A stretch of DNA of 64,000 bases from Kitasatospora phosalacinea (GCF_000716545.1 NZ_JNWZ01000036.1:6139-70138), one strand, 5' to 3'. Shown: positions 50,242-58,980, numbered from the stretch's first letter. Notes: generated by a model not told the origin, from the sequence alone. A program made the numbers and translations.

Positions 50242-51878
50242 GGGGCCACCGCCACCGCGGACCGGTGCCGCTGCCGCATCAGGAACTTGCGGACCTTGCC
50301 GGTCGGCCCGAGGATCAGGTCCTCCTCGCCGATCACCAGCACCGCGCGCAGGGTCGCCGCCGCGGCCGGCGTCAGCGCCGCCCGGACGGCCGGGGCCCGG
50401 TCGGCGGACGGGTCGGCGTCCGGGCGCAGCGCCAGCAGCACGTCCGTCACCACCGGGGCCCCGCCGGCCGGATCGGCCGGCAGCGACACCACCGTGCAGT
50501 CGAGCACGTCCCGGCAGGCCGCCAGGATCCGCTCCTCGCTCAGCGCCGTGTACAGCCACTCGCCGCCGCCCAGGTCGACGGCGTCCACCGCCCGGTCGAC
50601 GTGGAAGTAGTAGCCCTCCGCGTCCCGGTACAGCAGGTCGCCGGTCAGGTAGTAGCCGTCCAGCCGGTTGCGGTACGTCGCCGCCGAGTCGTTCCAGTAG
50701 CCCGGCGCCAGCGTCGGCGCCTTCAGCGCGAAGTGGCCGACCTCGCCGTCCGGCACCTCCCGGCCGGTGGCCGGGTCCAGCAGCGCCACCTCGGCGAAAC
50801 CGTGCGGCACTCCGACGCAGCGCCCGTAGCGCTCGGTGTCCGGGCCGTGGGTGAGGTGGAACGCGGAGTGGCCCATCTCGGTGGAGCCCAGGCCGTCCAC
50901 GAAGTGCGACCCCGGCACCCGCCGCACCCCCTCCCGGGTCACCGTCACCCGCGAGCCGGCCGCCACCAGGCGGCGGATGTGCGGTTCGTGCGCGCAGTCA
51001 CCGGTGTTGAACCACAGCGAGACGGACGACAACCGGCGCTCGGTCAGGTCGTGCCGGGCCAGCTGCGCCCAGGTCGCGGCGAAGCCGAACACGCCGGTCG
51101 GCTCCCAGCGCTCGATCGCCGCCAGCACCCCGTCGCCGTCCTGCCCGGACAGGAACAGCACCTCGCTGCGGTGGCACAGCGCCAGGTTCAGCGTGGAGAC
51201 GCCCGCCGCGTGCGCGGCCGGCAGCGCGCTGAGGATCCGCTCGGTGCCCCGGGCGCGCGGCGCCGCCAGCCGGAACAGCTTCGTCGCGGCGAACAGGCTG
51301 GCGTGCGAGTGCACCACCGCCGCGGGCATCCGGGTGGTCCCCGAGGAGTGCGTGATGACGACCGGGTCGTCCGCGTGGTGCCGATAGGGGGCGGGCGCCG
51401 CCGCCGGATCGCCGCCGCCGGGCTCCGAAGCGTCCGCGTGCAGGGCCGTCCCCGCCTCCTCGCCCGCCAGCCGCTCCCGGTGCTCGGCGTCCGTCAGCAG
51501 CGCCGCCGCCCGCAGCCGGCGCACGTACTCGGCCGCCACGTCGCCCGGCAGGTGCCGGTTCAGCAGCGCCGGGACGGCGCCCAGCCAGGCCAGCGCCAGG
51601 AAGTTCAGCAGGCAGTCCGCCGACCCCGACACGTACAGCGCCACCGGGTCGCGCGGCCCGATCCCCCGCCCGTGCCACCACGCTGCCCGGGCCGCCACCC
51701 GCTCCCGCAGCTCGCCGAGCGTCAGCCCGCGCCCGGCCGGGAACCCGTCGACCGGGACGTCGAACGCCGCGCCCGGCCCGTCCGGGTCCGCGCCGTGCGC
51801 GAACAGCGCGGGCAGCACGTTGCCCGCGCCGAGCCCCGGGTCCGCGGCCAACCGCGCCCTGATACCGGTGTCCCTCAT
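50238..51878 (-). CDS. adenylate-forming acyl ligase
   Basis: A 546-residue ANL-superfamily enzyme without carrier domain. The A3 core is VVITHSSGTTRMPAAVVHSH; the Lys that normally follows Pro is Ala. A5 is GLGSTEMGHSAF, A7 YYLTGDLLYRD and A10 GPTGKVRKFLM with the C-terminal catalytic Lys. These enzymes activate a carboxylate with ATP and pass it to CoA or an ACP. The substrate cannot be read with confidence; an aromatic or fatty acid is equally possible. The ATG at 51878 overlaps the E1 beta stop. Confidence 0.87.
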   Translation of the reverse strand: MRDTGIRARLAADPGLGAGNVLPALFAHGADPDGPGAAFDVPVDGFPAGRGLTLGELRERVAARAAWWHGRGIGPRDPVALYVSGSADCLLNFLALAWLGAVPALLNRHLPGDVAAEYVRRLRAAALLTDAEHRERLAGEEAGTALHADASEPGGGDPAAAPAPYRHHADDPVVITHSSGTTRMPAAVVHSHASLFAATKLFRLAAPRARGTERILSALPAAHAAGVSTLNLALCHRSEVLFLSGQDGDGVLAAIERWEPTGVFGFAATWAQLARHDLTERRLSSVSLWFNTGDCAHEPHIRRLVAAGSRVTVTREGVRRVPGSHFVDGLGSTEMGHSAFHLTHGPDTERYGRCVGVPHGFAEVALLDPATGREVPDGEVGHFALKAPTLAPGYWNDSAATYRNRLDGYYLTGDLLYRDAEGYYFHVDRAVDAVDLGGGEWLYTALSEERILAACRDVLDCTVVSLPADPAGGAPVVTDVLLALRPDADPSADRAPAVRAALTPAAAATLRAVLVIGEEDLILGPTGKVRKFLMRQRHRSAVAVAP

Positions 51879-52864
51879 GTCCCGCCACCTTCCCCGAGTA
51901 CGGTCGTCACTTCTTCGATCGCCGCCAGCAGTCCCGCCCGACCGGGCTGGCAGGCCCGGTCCAGCGCCGGGGCGAACGGCAGCACCGCCCCCTCCGGGCG
52001 GGTCACCCGGCGCGGCGCGGCCCGCAGCCGCGCCCCCTCGGCGGCGGTGGCCAGCACCTCCGCGGCGAACCCGCAGGAGCGGTTGGAGTCGTCCAGCACC
52101 ACCAGCCGGCCCGTCCGGGCCAGCGAGGCCGTCAGCCCCGCCCGGTCCAGCGGGTGCAGCGTGCGCGGGTCGAACACCTCCACCGAGACCCGGCCGGCCA
52201 GCTCCCCGGCCACCGCCAGCGCCTCGTGCACCAGGTGGCCCACCGCCACCACCGTCACGTCGGTGCCCGCCCGGTGCACCCGGCCCCGGCCCAGCGGCAC
52301 CGGCCCCAGCGCCGCGAAGTCCACGTCCTCGCGCACCCCCAGCGCGCCCGCCGGGGCGAACACCACCACCGGGTCGTCGTCCCGCAGCGCCGACAGCAGC
52401 AGCCCGTACGCGTCCGAGGGCGTGGCCGGCACCACCGTCTTCACCCCCACGTGCGCGAACAGGCCGTACGGGTGGTCCGAGTGCTGCCCCGCCCAGGCCT
52501 CCCGCGAGCCCGAACCCGGCAGCAGGTACGTCACCGGCACCCGGGCCTGCCCGCCCGACATCAGCGAGAACTTGTGCGCCTGGTTGGCGATCTGCTCGAA
52601 CGCCAGGAACAGCAGCGACGGGATCTGGAACTCCACCAGCGGCCGCAGCCCGGCCAGCGCCGCGCCGGTCGCGAACGAGGTGAACGCCTGCTCCGAGATC
52701 GGCGTGTCCAGCACCCGGTCGGGGCCGAACCGCCGCACCAGCCCCGCCGTCACGTTCGACACCGCGACCCGGACGTCCTCGCCGAACACGCACACCGACG
52801 CGTCGCGGGCCATCTCGTCGCCCAGCGCCCGGTTCAGCGCCTTCAGGTACGACAGCTTCGGCAC
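51875..52864 (-). CDS. 2-oxo acid dehydrogenase E1 component, beta subunit
   Basis: A 329-residue transketolase-type beta subunit. It starts with LSYLKALNRALGDEMARDASVCVFGEDV, contains VLDTPISEQAFTSFATGAALAGLRPLVEFQ (residues contacting the thiamine ring), LPGSGSREAWAGQHSDHPYGLFAHVGVKTVVPATPSDAYGLL and the C-terminal domain with VSVEVFDPRTLHPLD. With the alpha subunit encoded just upstream it forms the alpha2beta2 E1. No E2 or E3 gene is in the window. In this cluster it most likely acts on the oxo acid made by the hydroxymandelate enzymes. Confidence 0.9.
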   Translation of the reverse strand: MPKLSYLKALNRALGDEMARDASVCVFGEDVRVAVSNVTAGLVRRFGPDRVLDTPISEQAFTSFATGAALAGLRPLVEFQIPSLLFLAFEQIANQAHKFSLMSGGQARVPVTYLLPGSGSREAWAGQHSDHPYGLFAHVGVKTVVPATPSDAYGLLLSALRDDDPVVVFAPAGALGVREDVDFAALGPVPLGRGRVHRAGTDVTVVAVGHLVHEALAVAGELAGRVSVEVFDPRTLHPLDRAGLTASLARTGRLVVLDDSNRSCGFAAEVLATAAEGARLRAAPRRVTRPEGAVLPFAPALDRACQPGRAGLLAAIEEVTTVLGEGGGT

Positions 52865-52865
52865 C

Positions 52866-53810
52866 TCAGCCCACCTCCGTCGCGTACAGGTGCGCCAGCG
52901 CCGACGCCGGGTCCGGGTGCGGCGCGCCGCGGGCGAACTCCACCGCCGCGTCCAGCACTCCGTCCAGCTCGGCGTCGATCGCCGAACGCACCTCCGGGGC
53001 CAGCCGCGCCCCCTGCACCTCCAGCGGGTCCCGGGCCCGGCCCGCCGCCTCCTCCGCCGCCGAGCGGTAGCCCGGCCGCGCCGCGTGCTCCCAGGTGTGG
53101 TGCGCGTCGAAGCGGTACGCCGCGCACTCCAGCAGCGTCGGCCCGCCGCCCGCCCGGGCCCGGGCCACCGCCTCCGCCGTCGCCGCCAGCACCTCCCGCG
53201 GGTCCGTCCCGTCCACCGCCCGCGCCGGGATGCCGAACGCCCGCGCCCGGCCCAGGATGCTGCCCGCCACCGCGTCCGCCGTCCGCATCGAGGTCGCGAA
53301 CCCGTTGTTCTCGCACACCAGCACCACCGGCGCCCGCCACAGCGCCGCCAGGTTGAACGCCTCCAGCACCACGCCCTGGCTCACCGCGCCGTCGCCGAAG
53401 TACGCCACCGCCACCCGGTCCGACCCCGACCGGCGCAGCGCCCACGCCGCGCCCGCCGCGATCGGCACCGCCGCGCCCACCATCGCGTTCGCGCCCAACA
53501 CGCCCAGCGCGAAGTCCGCCGCGTGCATCGAACCGCCCCGGCCCCGGTTCAACCCCGGCTCCCGGCCCGCCAGTTCGGCCATCATCCGGGCCGGGTCGGC
53601 GCCCTTCGCCAGCACGTGCCCGTGCCCCCGGTGGGTGGAGGTGACCACGTCGTCCGGCCGCAGCGCCGCGCAGCTGCCCGCCGCGATCGCCTCCTGCCCG
53701 GTGTACGGGTGGATGCCGCCCGGCACCACCCCCGACCGCACCAGCTCCACCGCCCGCCGCTCGAAGCCCCGGATCAGTGCCACCGTCCGGTACAGGCCGG
53801 CGTCAGTCAC
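52866..53810 (-). CDS. 2-oxo acid dehydrogenase E1 component, alpha subunit
   Basis: A 314-residue thiamine-diphosphate-binding subunit. RGGSMHAADFALGVLGANAMVGAAVPIAAGAAWA and the TPP motif GDGAVSQGVVLEAFNLAALWRAPVVLVCENNGFA (GDG...NN, about 138-170) are complete. The HHTWEHAARPGYRS region near 243-256 corresponds to the phosphorylation-loop area. Overall it resembles pyruvate/acetoin-type E1 alpha. E1 alpha/beta pairs also occur in phenylglycine pathways such as the pgl genes of pristinamycin producers, which use aromatic acyl intermediates. GTG start, overlapping the dioxygenase gene by 8 bp. Confidence 0.9.
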   Translation of the reverse strand: MTDAGLYRTVALIRGFERRAVELVRSGVVPGGIHPYTGQEAIAAGSCAALRPDDVVTSTHRGHGHVLAKGADPARMMAELAGREPGLNRGRGGSMHAADFALGVLGANAMVGAAVPIAAGAAWALRRSGSDRVAVAYFGDGAVSQGVVLEAFNLAALWRAPVVLVCENNGFATSMRTADAVAGSILGRARAFGIPARAVDGTDPREVLAATAEAVARARAGGGPTLLECAAYRFDAHHTWEHAARPGYRSAAEEAAGRARDPLEVQGARLAPEVRSAIDAELDGVLDAAVEFARGAPHPDPASALAHLYATEVG

Positions 53811-54732
53811 GGCCCGCCGCCGGGGAGCGCCACAGCACCGGGCAGAACTCCGGGTCCGCGTAGTCCGGCCGCCCGTCCGGCAGCCGGCGCACCAGCACGT
53901 CGTGGTTGTACACCGCCGCGCCGCCGTCGGAGAGCGGGAAGCGCCGGTACTCGTTCGCCCCGTCCTGGAGGTGGAAGGAGACCGCCCGGCGCGGCCGGCT
54001 GCTGACGTTCGGGCCCGAGCCGTGGTACGTGCGGCAGTGGTGGAAGGACACGTGCCCCTTCGGGATCACCAGCGGCACCTTGCGCACCTCGGCGCCGTTG
54101 TGCGCCGCGTTCACCGCCAGCAGCCGCTCCAGGTCGTCCCGGTCCCGGTCCGCGAAGTGCCGGGTCACCGAGTCCTCCCGGCCCACCTCCCGCCAGCGGT
54201 GGCTGCCGTCCACCACCGTCAGCGTGCCCATCTCCTCGTCGCAGTCGTGGAACGGCACGAACGCCGTCAGCATCCGCTCCGAACTCGACGTCGACCAGTA
54301 GTGCTTGTCGATGTGCCACGGCACGATGTTGCTCGGCTCGCCCGCCACCGCCGGCTTCAGGATCAGCGTCGACTGGAACACCCGGATCTCCGACGCCCCC
54401 GCCAGCAGCGCCGCCACCGCCCCCAGCAGCGGCTTGCACAGGACGCGCGCGATCGGGTCGCTCTCGTAGTGCACGTAGTCGTTGTGCCGCTGCACCGGCC
54501 CGTCGGAGGGCCGCCAGGCCGCCAGCCGGGGCGGCCGCACCGGCAGCTCCCGGCTGCGCGCCCCCGCGTAGTACGCCTCGGCGGCCGCCGCCAGGGCGTC
54601 CACCTCGGCGTCCGTGAACAGCTTCGGCGCCAGGTACCAGCCGTGCTCCGCGTAGAACGCGACGTCCGCCGCGCCCGGCAGCAGCTCCAGCTCCCCGGCG
54701 GTCAGTTCGAACCGCAGCGCCCCGGTGCTCAT
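53803..54732 (-). CDS. PhyH-family Fe(II)/2-oxoglutarate-dependent dioxygenase
   Basis: A 309-residue phytanoyl-CoA dioxygenase-like protein. The facial triad is visible as His140 and Asp142 in PWHIDKHYW and His237 in CRTYHGSGPN, and a 2-oxoglutarate-binding Arg occurs in SSRPRRAVSFHL. ERMLTAFVPFHDCDEEMGTLTVVDGSHRW is the typical core. Members hydroxylate or halogenate small molecules and carrier-bound acyl or amino-acid groups; a hydroxylase is more likely because Asp142 is kept. It overlaps the hmaS gene (ATGA) and so belongs to the biosynthetic operon as a tailoring enzyme. Confidence 0.88.
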   Translation of the reverse strand: MSTGALRFELTAGELELLPGAADVAFYAEHGWYLAPKLFTDAEVDALAAAAEAYYAGARSRELPVRPPRLAAWRPSDGPVQRHNDYVHYESDPIARVLCKPLLGAVAALLAGASEIRVFQSTLILKPAVAGEPSNIVPWHIDKHYWSTSSSERMLTAFVPFHDCDEEMGTLTVVDGSHRWREVGREDSVTRHFADRDRDDLERLLAVNAAHNGAEVRKVPLVIPKGHVSFHHCRTYHGSGPNVSSRPRRAVSFHLQDGANEYRRFPLSDGGAAVYNHDVLVRRLPDGRPDYADPEFCPVLWRSPAAGRD

Positions 54733-55781
54733 CGGGTCACCGCCGCCACCCGCAGGGCCGCCAGCTCGCGCTCCTTGGCCGCGTACAGCGCCGGGATGTT
54801 CGAGGTGCCGAAGGTGCGGGCGCCGTGCCGCTCGATCAGCTCCCAGAAGAACGTCCGCCGCACGTGCAGCGAGGTCGCGAAGATCTGGTACAGCTCGCCC
54901 CAGTGGTCCCGGTCCAGCAGGATCCCCCGGCCGCGCAGCCGCTCGGCCGGGGGGACCGGCAAGGTGTCGTAGTAGGCGTCCGGCGTCGGCGCGAACCCCA
55001 CCCCGCGCGCCGCCATCGCGTCCACCGCCGCCGCGACGTCGTCGCAGGACAGCGCCAGGTGCTGCACGCCCGGGCCGCCGTGCCAGGCCAGGAAGTCGTC
55101 CACCTGGCCCGGCTCGCGCGCCCCGTCCGGCTGGATCAGCGTCAGGGTGATCCCGCCCGACGGGCTCTGCACCACCCGGGAGAACATGCCCTGCCCGCCG
55201 ACCTCGATGTACTCCTCGAAGACCACCTCGAACCCGAACGCGGCCCGGTAGAACGCCACCGTGGCGTCCAGGCACCCGTCCGGCACGCACACCGCCGCGT
55301 GGTCGATCCCCCGCACCAGGTCCGGCTCCGGCGCCCCGGTGTCCGGCACCGCGACCAGGCCCGGCAGGAACCCCGCGCCCGCGTCCCGCCGCTCCACCAG
55401 CCGGTGCACCACGTCCCCGAACCCCGACACCACCGCCGTCACCGCCCCGCCGTCCTCCCGGGGCGGCTCCACCCCGCGCGCCCCGCCGGCCACCGCGGCC
55501 GCGTACCCGGCCGCCGCGTCCGGGGTGCCGAACGCCAGCACGGCCACCCCGTCCCCGTGCCGGGCGACGTACCGCGCCGCCGGGTGCTCCGGTTCCAGGC
55601 CCGAGGTCAGCAGCACCCGGCAGCCGCCCTGCCCCAGCAGCAGGCTGCGCTGCCCGGGCAGGCCGGTCTCCGGACCGCCCTGCGCCAGCAGCCGGAAGCC
55701 GAGCCCCGCGGACAGCACGTACGCCGCCTGGCGCGCGTCCCCCACGTGGAACTCGACGTGGTCGAGATCGAGGAAATCCAT
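54729..55781 (-). CDS. hmaS: 4-hydroxymandelate synthase
   Basis: A 350-residue two-domain vicinal-oxygen-chelate dioxygenase. Iron ligands are His161 (GIDHAAV), His241 (GVQHLALS) and Glu314 (FFWELIERHG). It resembles HmaS of vancomycin-type producers rather than tyrosine-catabolic HPPD: MFSRVVQSPSGGITLTLIQPD and FGTSNIPALYAAKERE match HmaS, whereas HPPDs have a KVVADG...KFPINEPA stretch there. It converts 4-hydroxyphenylpyruvate with O2 to 4-hydroxymandelate and CO2. The ATG at 55781 follows an AAGGA site. With the oxidase encoded at 45916 it gives 4-hydroxybenzoylformate. Confidence 0.9.
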   Translation of the reverse strand: MDFLDLDHVEFHVGDARQAAYVLSAGLGFRLLAQGGPETGLPGQRSLLLGQGGCRVLLTSGLEPEHPAARYVARHGDGVAVLAFGTPDAAAGYAAAVAGGARGVEPPREDGGAVTAVVSGFGDVVHRLVERRDAGAGFLPGLVAVPDTGAPEPDLVRGIDHAAVCVPDGCLDATVAFYRAAFGFEVVFEEYIEVGGQGMFSRVVQSPSGGITLTLIQPDGAREPGQVDDFLAWHGGPGVQHLALSCDDVAAAVDAMAARGVGFAPTPDAYYDTLPVPPAERLRGRGILLDRDHWGELYQIFATSLHVRRTFFWELIERHGARTFGTSNIPALYAAKERELAALRVAAVTR

Positions 55782-55844
55782 GGCGTAGCAGTTCCTTCTC
55801 TTCTCCGGCGGAACGCCGGATCGCTTGTGGTGAATGGGAGTTGC

Positions 55845-57104
55845 TCAGACCGGCCGGGCCAGCCGGGTGCTCGGCGGGCCCAGCACCAGGCTGACGTTGT
55901 GGCCGCCGAACCCGAACGAGTTCGTGACCGCGTACCGGACCCCCGGCGCCGGACGCGGCCCGCCGCGGACGTGGTCCAGCGCGCACTCCGGATCCGGGTC
56001 GTCCAGGTTGTGCGTCGGCGGCAGCAGCCCGCGCCGCAGCGCCAGCACCGACACGGCCGCCTCCACCGCCCCCGAGGCGCCCAGCAGGTGCCCGGTGACC
56101 GCCTTGGTCGCGCTCACCGGCGGCCCGTCCGCCCCGAACACCCGGCGCACCGCCGAGGTCTCCGCCCGGTCGCCCAGCTTCGTACCGGTGCCGTGCGCGT
56201 TCACGTAGCCCACGTCCCCCGGGGCCAGGCCCGCGCAGCGCAGCGCCAGCCGCACGCAGGCCGCCGCGCCCTCCCCGTCCGGGCGCGGCGTGGTCGGGTG
56301 GTGCGCGTCGTTGGTCGCGCCCCAGCCCAGCACGTCCGCGTACCCCGCCGCGCCCCGGCCGTCCGCGTGCGCGGCCCGCTCCAGCACCAGCACGCCCGCG
56401 CCCTCACCCAGCACCAGACCGCTGCGGCGCCGGTCGAACGGCCGGCTCGCCCCCGCCGGATCGTCGGCCCAACCCCGGGCCAGCGTGCGGGCGTTGGCGA
56501 AGGTGTCGGCCAGCGTCGGGAACAGCGGCGCCTCCGCGCCGCCCGTCACCACCACGTCCGCCAGCCCCTCGCGCAGCAGCCGCCACCCCTCCGCGACCGA
56601 CTGCGCCCCCGCCGCGCAGGCCGTCCCCACCGAGGAGCTGTAGCCCCGGATGCCGTGCCCGATCGCCACCCGGGCCGCCGCCATGTTCGGCAGCATCCCC
56701 GGCAGCAGGTACGGGCTCACCCCCAGCCGCCCGCGCTCCGCGCGCGCCAGCACCTGCGACTCCAGCGTCGCCAGCCCGCCCGTCCCCGACAGCACCACCG
56801 CGATCCGGTACGGGTCCACGTCCCGGCCCGCCACGATCCCGGCGTCCGCCAGCGCGTCCGCCGCCGCCCGCAGCGCCAGCACGATGTACCGGTCCACCAC
56901 CCGGGTCTCCGGCGCCGGCAGCACCGACACCGGATCGATCGGCGGGGCGAACCCGGCCACCTCCAGCGACCCGGCCAGCGGCCCGTCCGGATCCGGCCGG
57001 CGCAGCCCCGACCGGCCCTCGCACATCGCGTCGAACACCGCCCCGGCGCTGCCGCCGACCGGCGTCACCAGGCCCATCCCGGTGACCGTGACCTCCGTGC
57101 CCAT
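55845..57104 (-). CDS. beta-ketoacyl-ACP synthase (KAS I/II type)
   Basis: A 419-residue ketosynthase with all catalytic residues: Cys163 (SVGTACAAGAQ), His304 (VNAHGTGT) and His339 (KAVTGHLLGASG). The C-terminal VTNSFGFGGHN motif is complete. It extends ACP-bound acyl chains by decarboxylative condensation with malonyl-ACP. AGGAGG lies before the ATG at 57104. It is followed, 63 bp away, by the hmaS gene and preceded by a truncated ketosynthase-like gene and a second, divergent ketosynthase gene. The pair would be the core of a type II system. Confidence 0.93.
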   Translation of the reverse strand: MGTEVTVTGMGLVTPVGGSAGAVFDAMCEGRSGLRRPDPDGPLAGSLEVAGFAPPIDPVSVLPAPETRVVDRYIVLALRAAADALADAGIVAGRDVDPYRIAVVLSGTGGLATLESQVLARAERGRLGVSPYLLPGMLPNMAAARVAIGHGIRGYSSSVGTACAAGAQSVAEGWRLLREGLADVVVTGGAEAPLFPTLADTFANARTLARGWADDPAGASRPFDRRRSGLVLGEGAGVLVLERAAHADGRGAAGYADVLGWGATNDAHHPTTPRPDGEGAAACVRLALRCAGLAPGDVGYVNAHGTGTKLGDRAETSAVRRVFGADGPPVSATKAVTGHLLGASGAVEAAVSVLALRRGLLPPTHNLDDPDPECALDHVRGGPRPAPGVRYAVTNSFGFGGHNVSLVLGPPSTRLARPV

Positions 57105-57167
57105 GCCCGTGCTCCCTCCTGCTGACGGTGTGTTGCGGATCAGTGCCCGTGGGCCGCTGCCGGTGGG

Positions 57168-57689
57168 TCAGCGCGCTGCTCCCGGCGCGAGCAGGACGGC
57201 GGCGGCGCGGTCCGTCCCGCCCGGTACGGCCGACTGCTCGACCAGGACCAGCAGGGCGAGCCCGGCGTCCCCGTCCGCGAGCAGCGCCTCGGCGACCTCC
57301 ACCCCGGAGCGGGCGTCACCGACGCACACCACCGGGCCGGTCAGGTTCCGGCGCGCCGCCAGGTGCCCGGCCACCGCGTTCGGGACGGCCTGGAAGAACA
57401 GCAGCGGCCCGAGCCGCTCCCCGCCGTCCACCGCCCGCGCCACCCGCACCGCGCCCGCCAGGTCGCCCAGCGCACTGGCCACCACCACGGCGGTGACCGG
57501 CGGCCCGGCGCCGGGCCCGGACGGCTGCGCGTCCAGGCAGCGCCGGGCGGCCTCGGCGGCCAGCGGGCTGAACGAGGACGCCATGAACCCCGGCAGCGCC
57601 GGCACCTCGGTGTCCGCCGCCGACTCCGGCCACCGCCCGGCGGCCAGCACCCGCAGCCCGGCGGCCGCCGCCAGCTCCCCGAGGCTCAC
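57168..57689 (-). CDS. truncated beta-ketoacyl synthase-like protein (PF13723-like)
   Basis: A 173-residue protein resembling the small ketosynthase-like proteins (Ketoacyl-synt_2 type) found in aryl polyene clusters. It has MASSFSPLAAEAARRCL, AVVVASALGDLAGAVRVARAV, LLFFQAVPNAVAGHLAARRNLTGPVVCVGD and a strand LALLVLVEQ, which follow the N-half of a ketosynthase. The active-site region reads GPVVCVGDARSG; a cysteine is present but not in the usual TACA(A/S) setting. The GTG at 57689 overlaps the stop of the second ketosynthase gene, so the two are coupled. A structural or chain-length role is likely. Confidence 0.7.
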   Translation of the reverse strand: MSLGELAAAAGLRVLAAGRWPESAADTEVPALPGFMASSFSPLAAEAARRCLDAQPSGPGAGPPVTAVVVASALGDLAGAVRVARAVDGGERLGPLLFFQAVPNAVAGHLAARRNLTGPVVCVGDARSGVEVAEALLADGDAGLALLVLVEQSAVPGGTDRAAAVLLAPGAAR

Positions 57690-58852
57690 GCGACGCCCAC
57701 CAGCAGCGCCGTGTTCGCGCCGCCGAAGGCCGTGCTCAGGCTCAGCGCGTACCCGCCCGGCGGCGGCCCCGGGGCGGCGGGCCCCCGCACCAGGTTCAGC
57801 GGACAGTCCGGATCCGGGCCCAGCAGCCCGGCGTTCACCGGCAGCCGACCGACCCGCAACGCGGCCACCGTGACCACCAGTTCGAGCAGCGCGCCGGCCT
57901 CCAGGGCCTGCCCGTGCACCGACTTGGTGGAGGAGACCGGCACCCGCGCGCCCGCCGGCCCGAACGCCCGCAGCAGCGCCGCCGCCTCGGCCCGGTCGCC
58001 CAGCACGGTGCCCGCGCCGTGCGCGTTCACGTACCCGACCCGCTCCGGGCCCACCCCGCCCCGGTGCAGCGCCGCCCCGATCGCCCGGGCCAGCCCCGCC
58101 CCGTCCGGCCGGGGCCGGCACACGTGGTACGCGTCGCCCGCCCGGCCCCAGCCCGCCAGCACGGCCAGCGGACCGGCGCCCCGGGCGCGCGCCGCGTCCG
58201 CCGCCTCGACGACCACCGCGGCCACCCCGTCCCCGAGCAGCAGCCCCGTCCGGCCCGCGCTGAACGGGCGCACCCGCCCGTCCCGGGCCAGCGCCCCGCC
58301 CGCGTCGAACACCGCGAACTGGTCCGCGTCCACCAGGTAACCGGCCGCCACCACCACCCGCTCCACCCGGCCGCGCGCCACCGCCGAGGCGGCGTCCGCG
58401 ACCGCGTCGGCCGAGGCCGTGCAGCCCGAGGTGTACGCCCGGCCGCCGCCCGACAGGCCGGCCCGCCGGGCCACGGCGGCCGCGAACGCGCCCACCGAGT
58501 GCCCCGCGCGCCGCTCGGGCGCCGCCCGGGCCAGCGCCGGATCGCCGTGCACCGCCAGGTACAGCGGGCAGTCGGCGCGCCGCGCCCCCGACAGCCCCGC
58601 CGCCGTGCACGCCGCGCCGATCGCCCGGTCCAACTCCGTCTCCAGCAGCGGCCGTCCGGGATGCGCGGCGGCCCGGTCGACCCGCCGCCCGGCCACCTCG
58701 AACCGCCCCACCGGGCCGAACGCCGCCCGGCCCTCCAGCGCCGCCCCGAGCAGCGGCCCCACGCCCCGCCCGAACGCGCTCAGCACCCCCATCCCGCCGA
58801 CCACCACGGACCGGGGGCCCCGGCGGACGGCCGCCGGTACGGTGTCGGTCAT
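57686..58852 (-). CDS. divergent beta-ketoacyl synthase (CLF-like position, active-site residues kept)
   Basis: A 388-residue ketosynthase-fold protein. The nucleophile Cys144 (AYTSGCTASADAV), His278 (VNAHGAGT) and His313 (SSTKSVHGQALEAG) are all kept, so it is not a simple chain-length factor in which the Cys is Gln. The sequence around each motif departs from the other ketosynthase (TSGCTAS against TACAAG). It may be a second condensing enzyme or a starter-specific partner. Next to it are two free ACP genes. Good ribosome site GGGAGGTG before the ATG at 58852. Confidence 0.88.
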   Translation of the reverse strand: MTDTVPAAVRRGPRSVVVGGMGVLSAFGRGVGPLLGAALEGRAAFGPVGRFEVAGRRVDRAAAHPGRPLLETELDRAIGAACTAAGLSGARRADCPLYLAVHGDPALARAAPERRAGHSVGAFAAAVARRAGLSGGGRAYTSGCTASADAVADAASAVARGRVERVVVAAGYLVDADQFAVFDAGGALARDGRVRPFSAGRTGLLLGDGVAAVVVEAADAARARGAGPLAVLAGWGRAGDAYHVCRPRPDGAGLARAIGAALHRGGVGPERVGYVNAHGAGTVLGDRAEAAALLRAFGPAGARVPVSSTKSVHGQALEAGALLELVVTVAALRVGRLPVNAGLLGPDPDCPLNLVRGPAAPGPPPGGYALSLSTAFGGANTALLVGVA

Positions 58853-58980
58853 CCTCGGTCACCTCCCTTCCGGGTGTCTCATCGCGTCGTCGAGTCCATC
58901 GCGCGTCCCACGCGCCCTGCCTGTTCCGGTGCCCCGCGCCGTCGGCGGGCCGGCCGTACGGGGCCGCCCGCCACCCGCCA

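Noticed and set aside
51875..53810. Branched-chain oxo acid dehydrogenase for general metabolism
   Set aside because: No E2 or E3 gene is adjacent, and the genes are coupled to the dioxygenase/hmaS genes and the ligase gene inside the biosynthetic operon.
50265..54005. A 1246-codon plus-strand frame across the ligase and E1 genes
   Set aside because: Antisense to four genes with clear motifs; no domain is recognisable in its translation.
54729..55781. Ordinary 4-hydroxyphenylpyruvate dioxygenase of tyrosine catabolism
   Set aside because: The residues around the second iron ligand and the C-terminal helix match HmaS, and no homogentisate genes are nearby.
55845..58852. Standard aromatic type II minimal PKS (KS/CLF)
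   Set aside because: The partner keeps its active cysteine, and no cyclase or ketoreductase gene is seen nearby.
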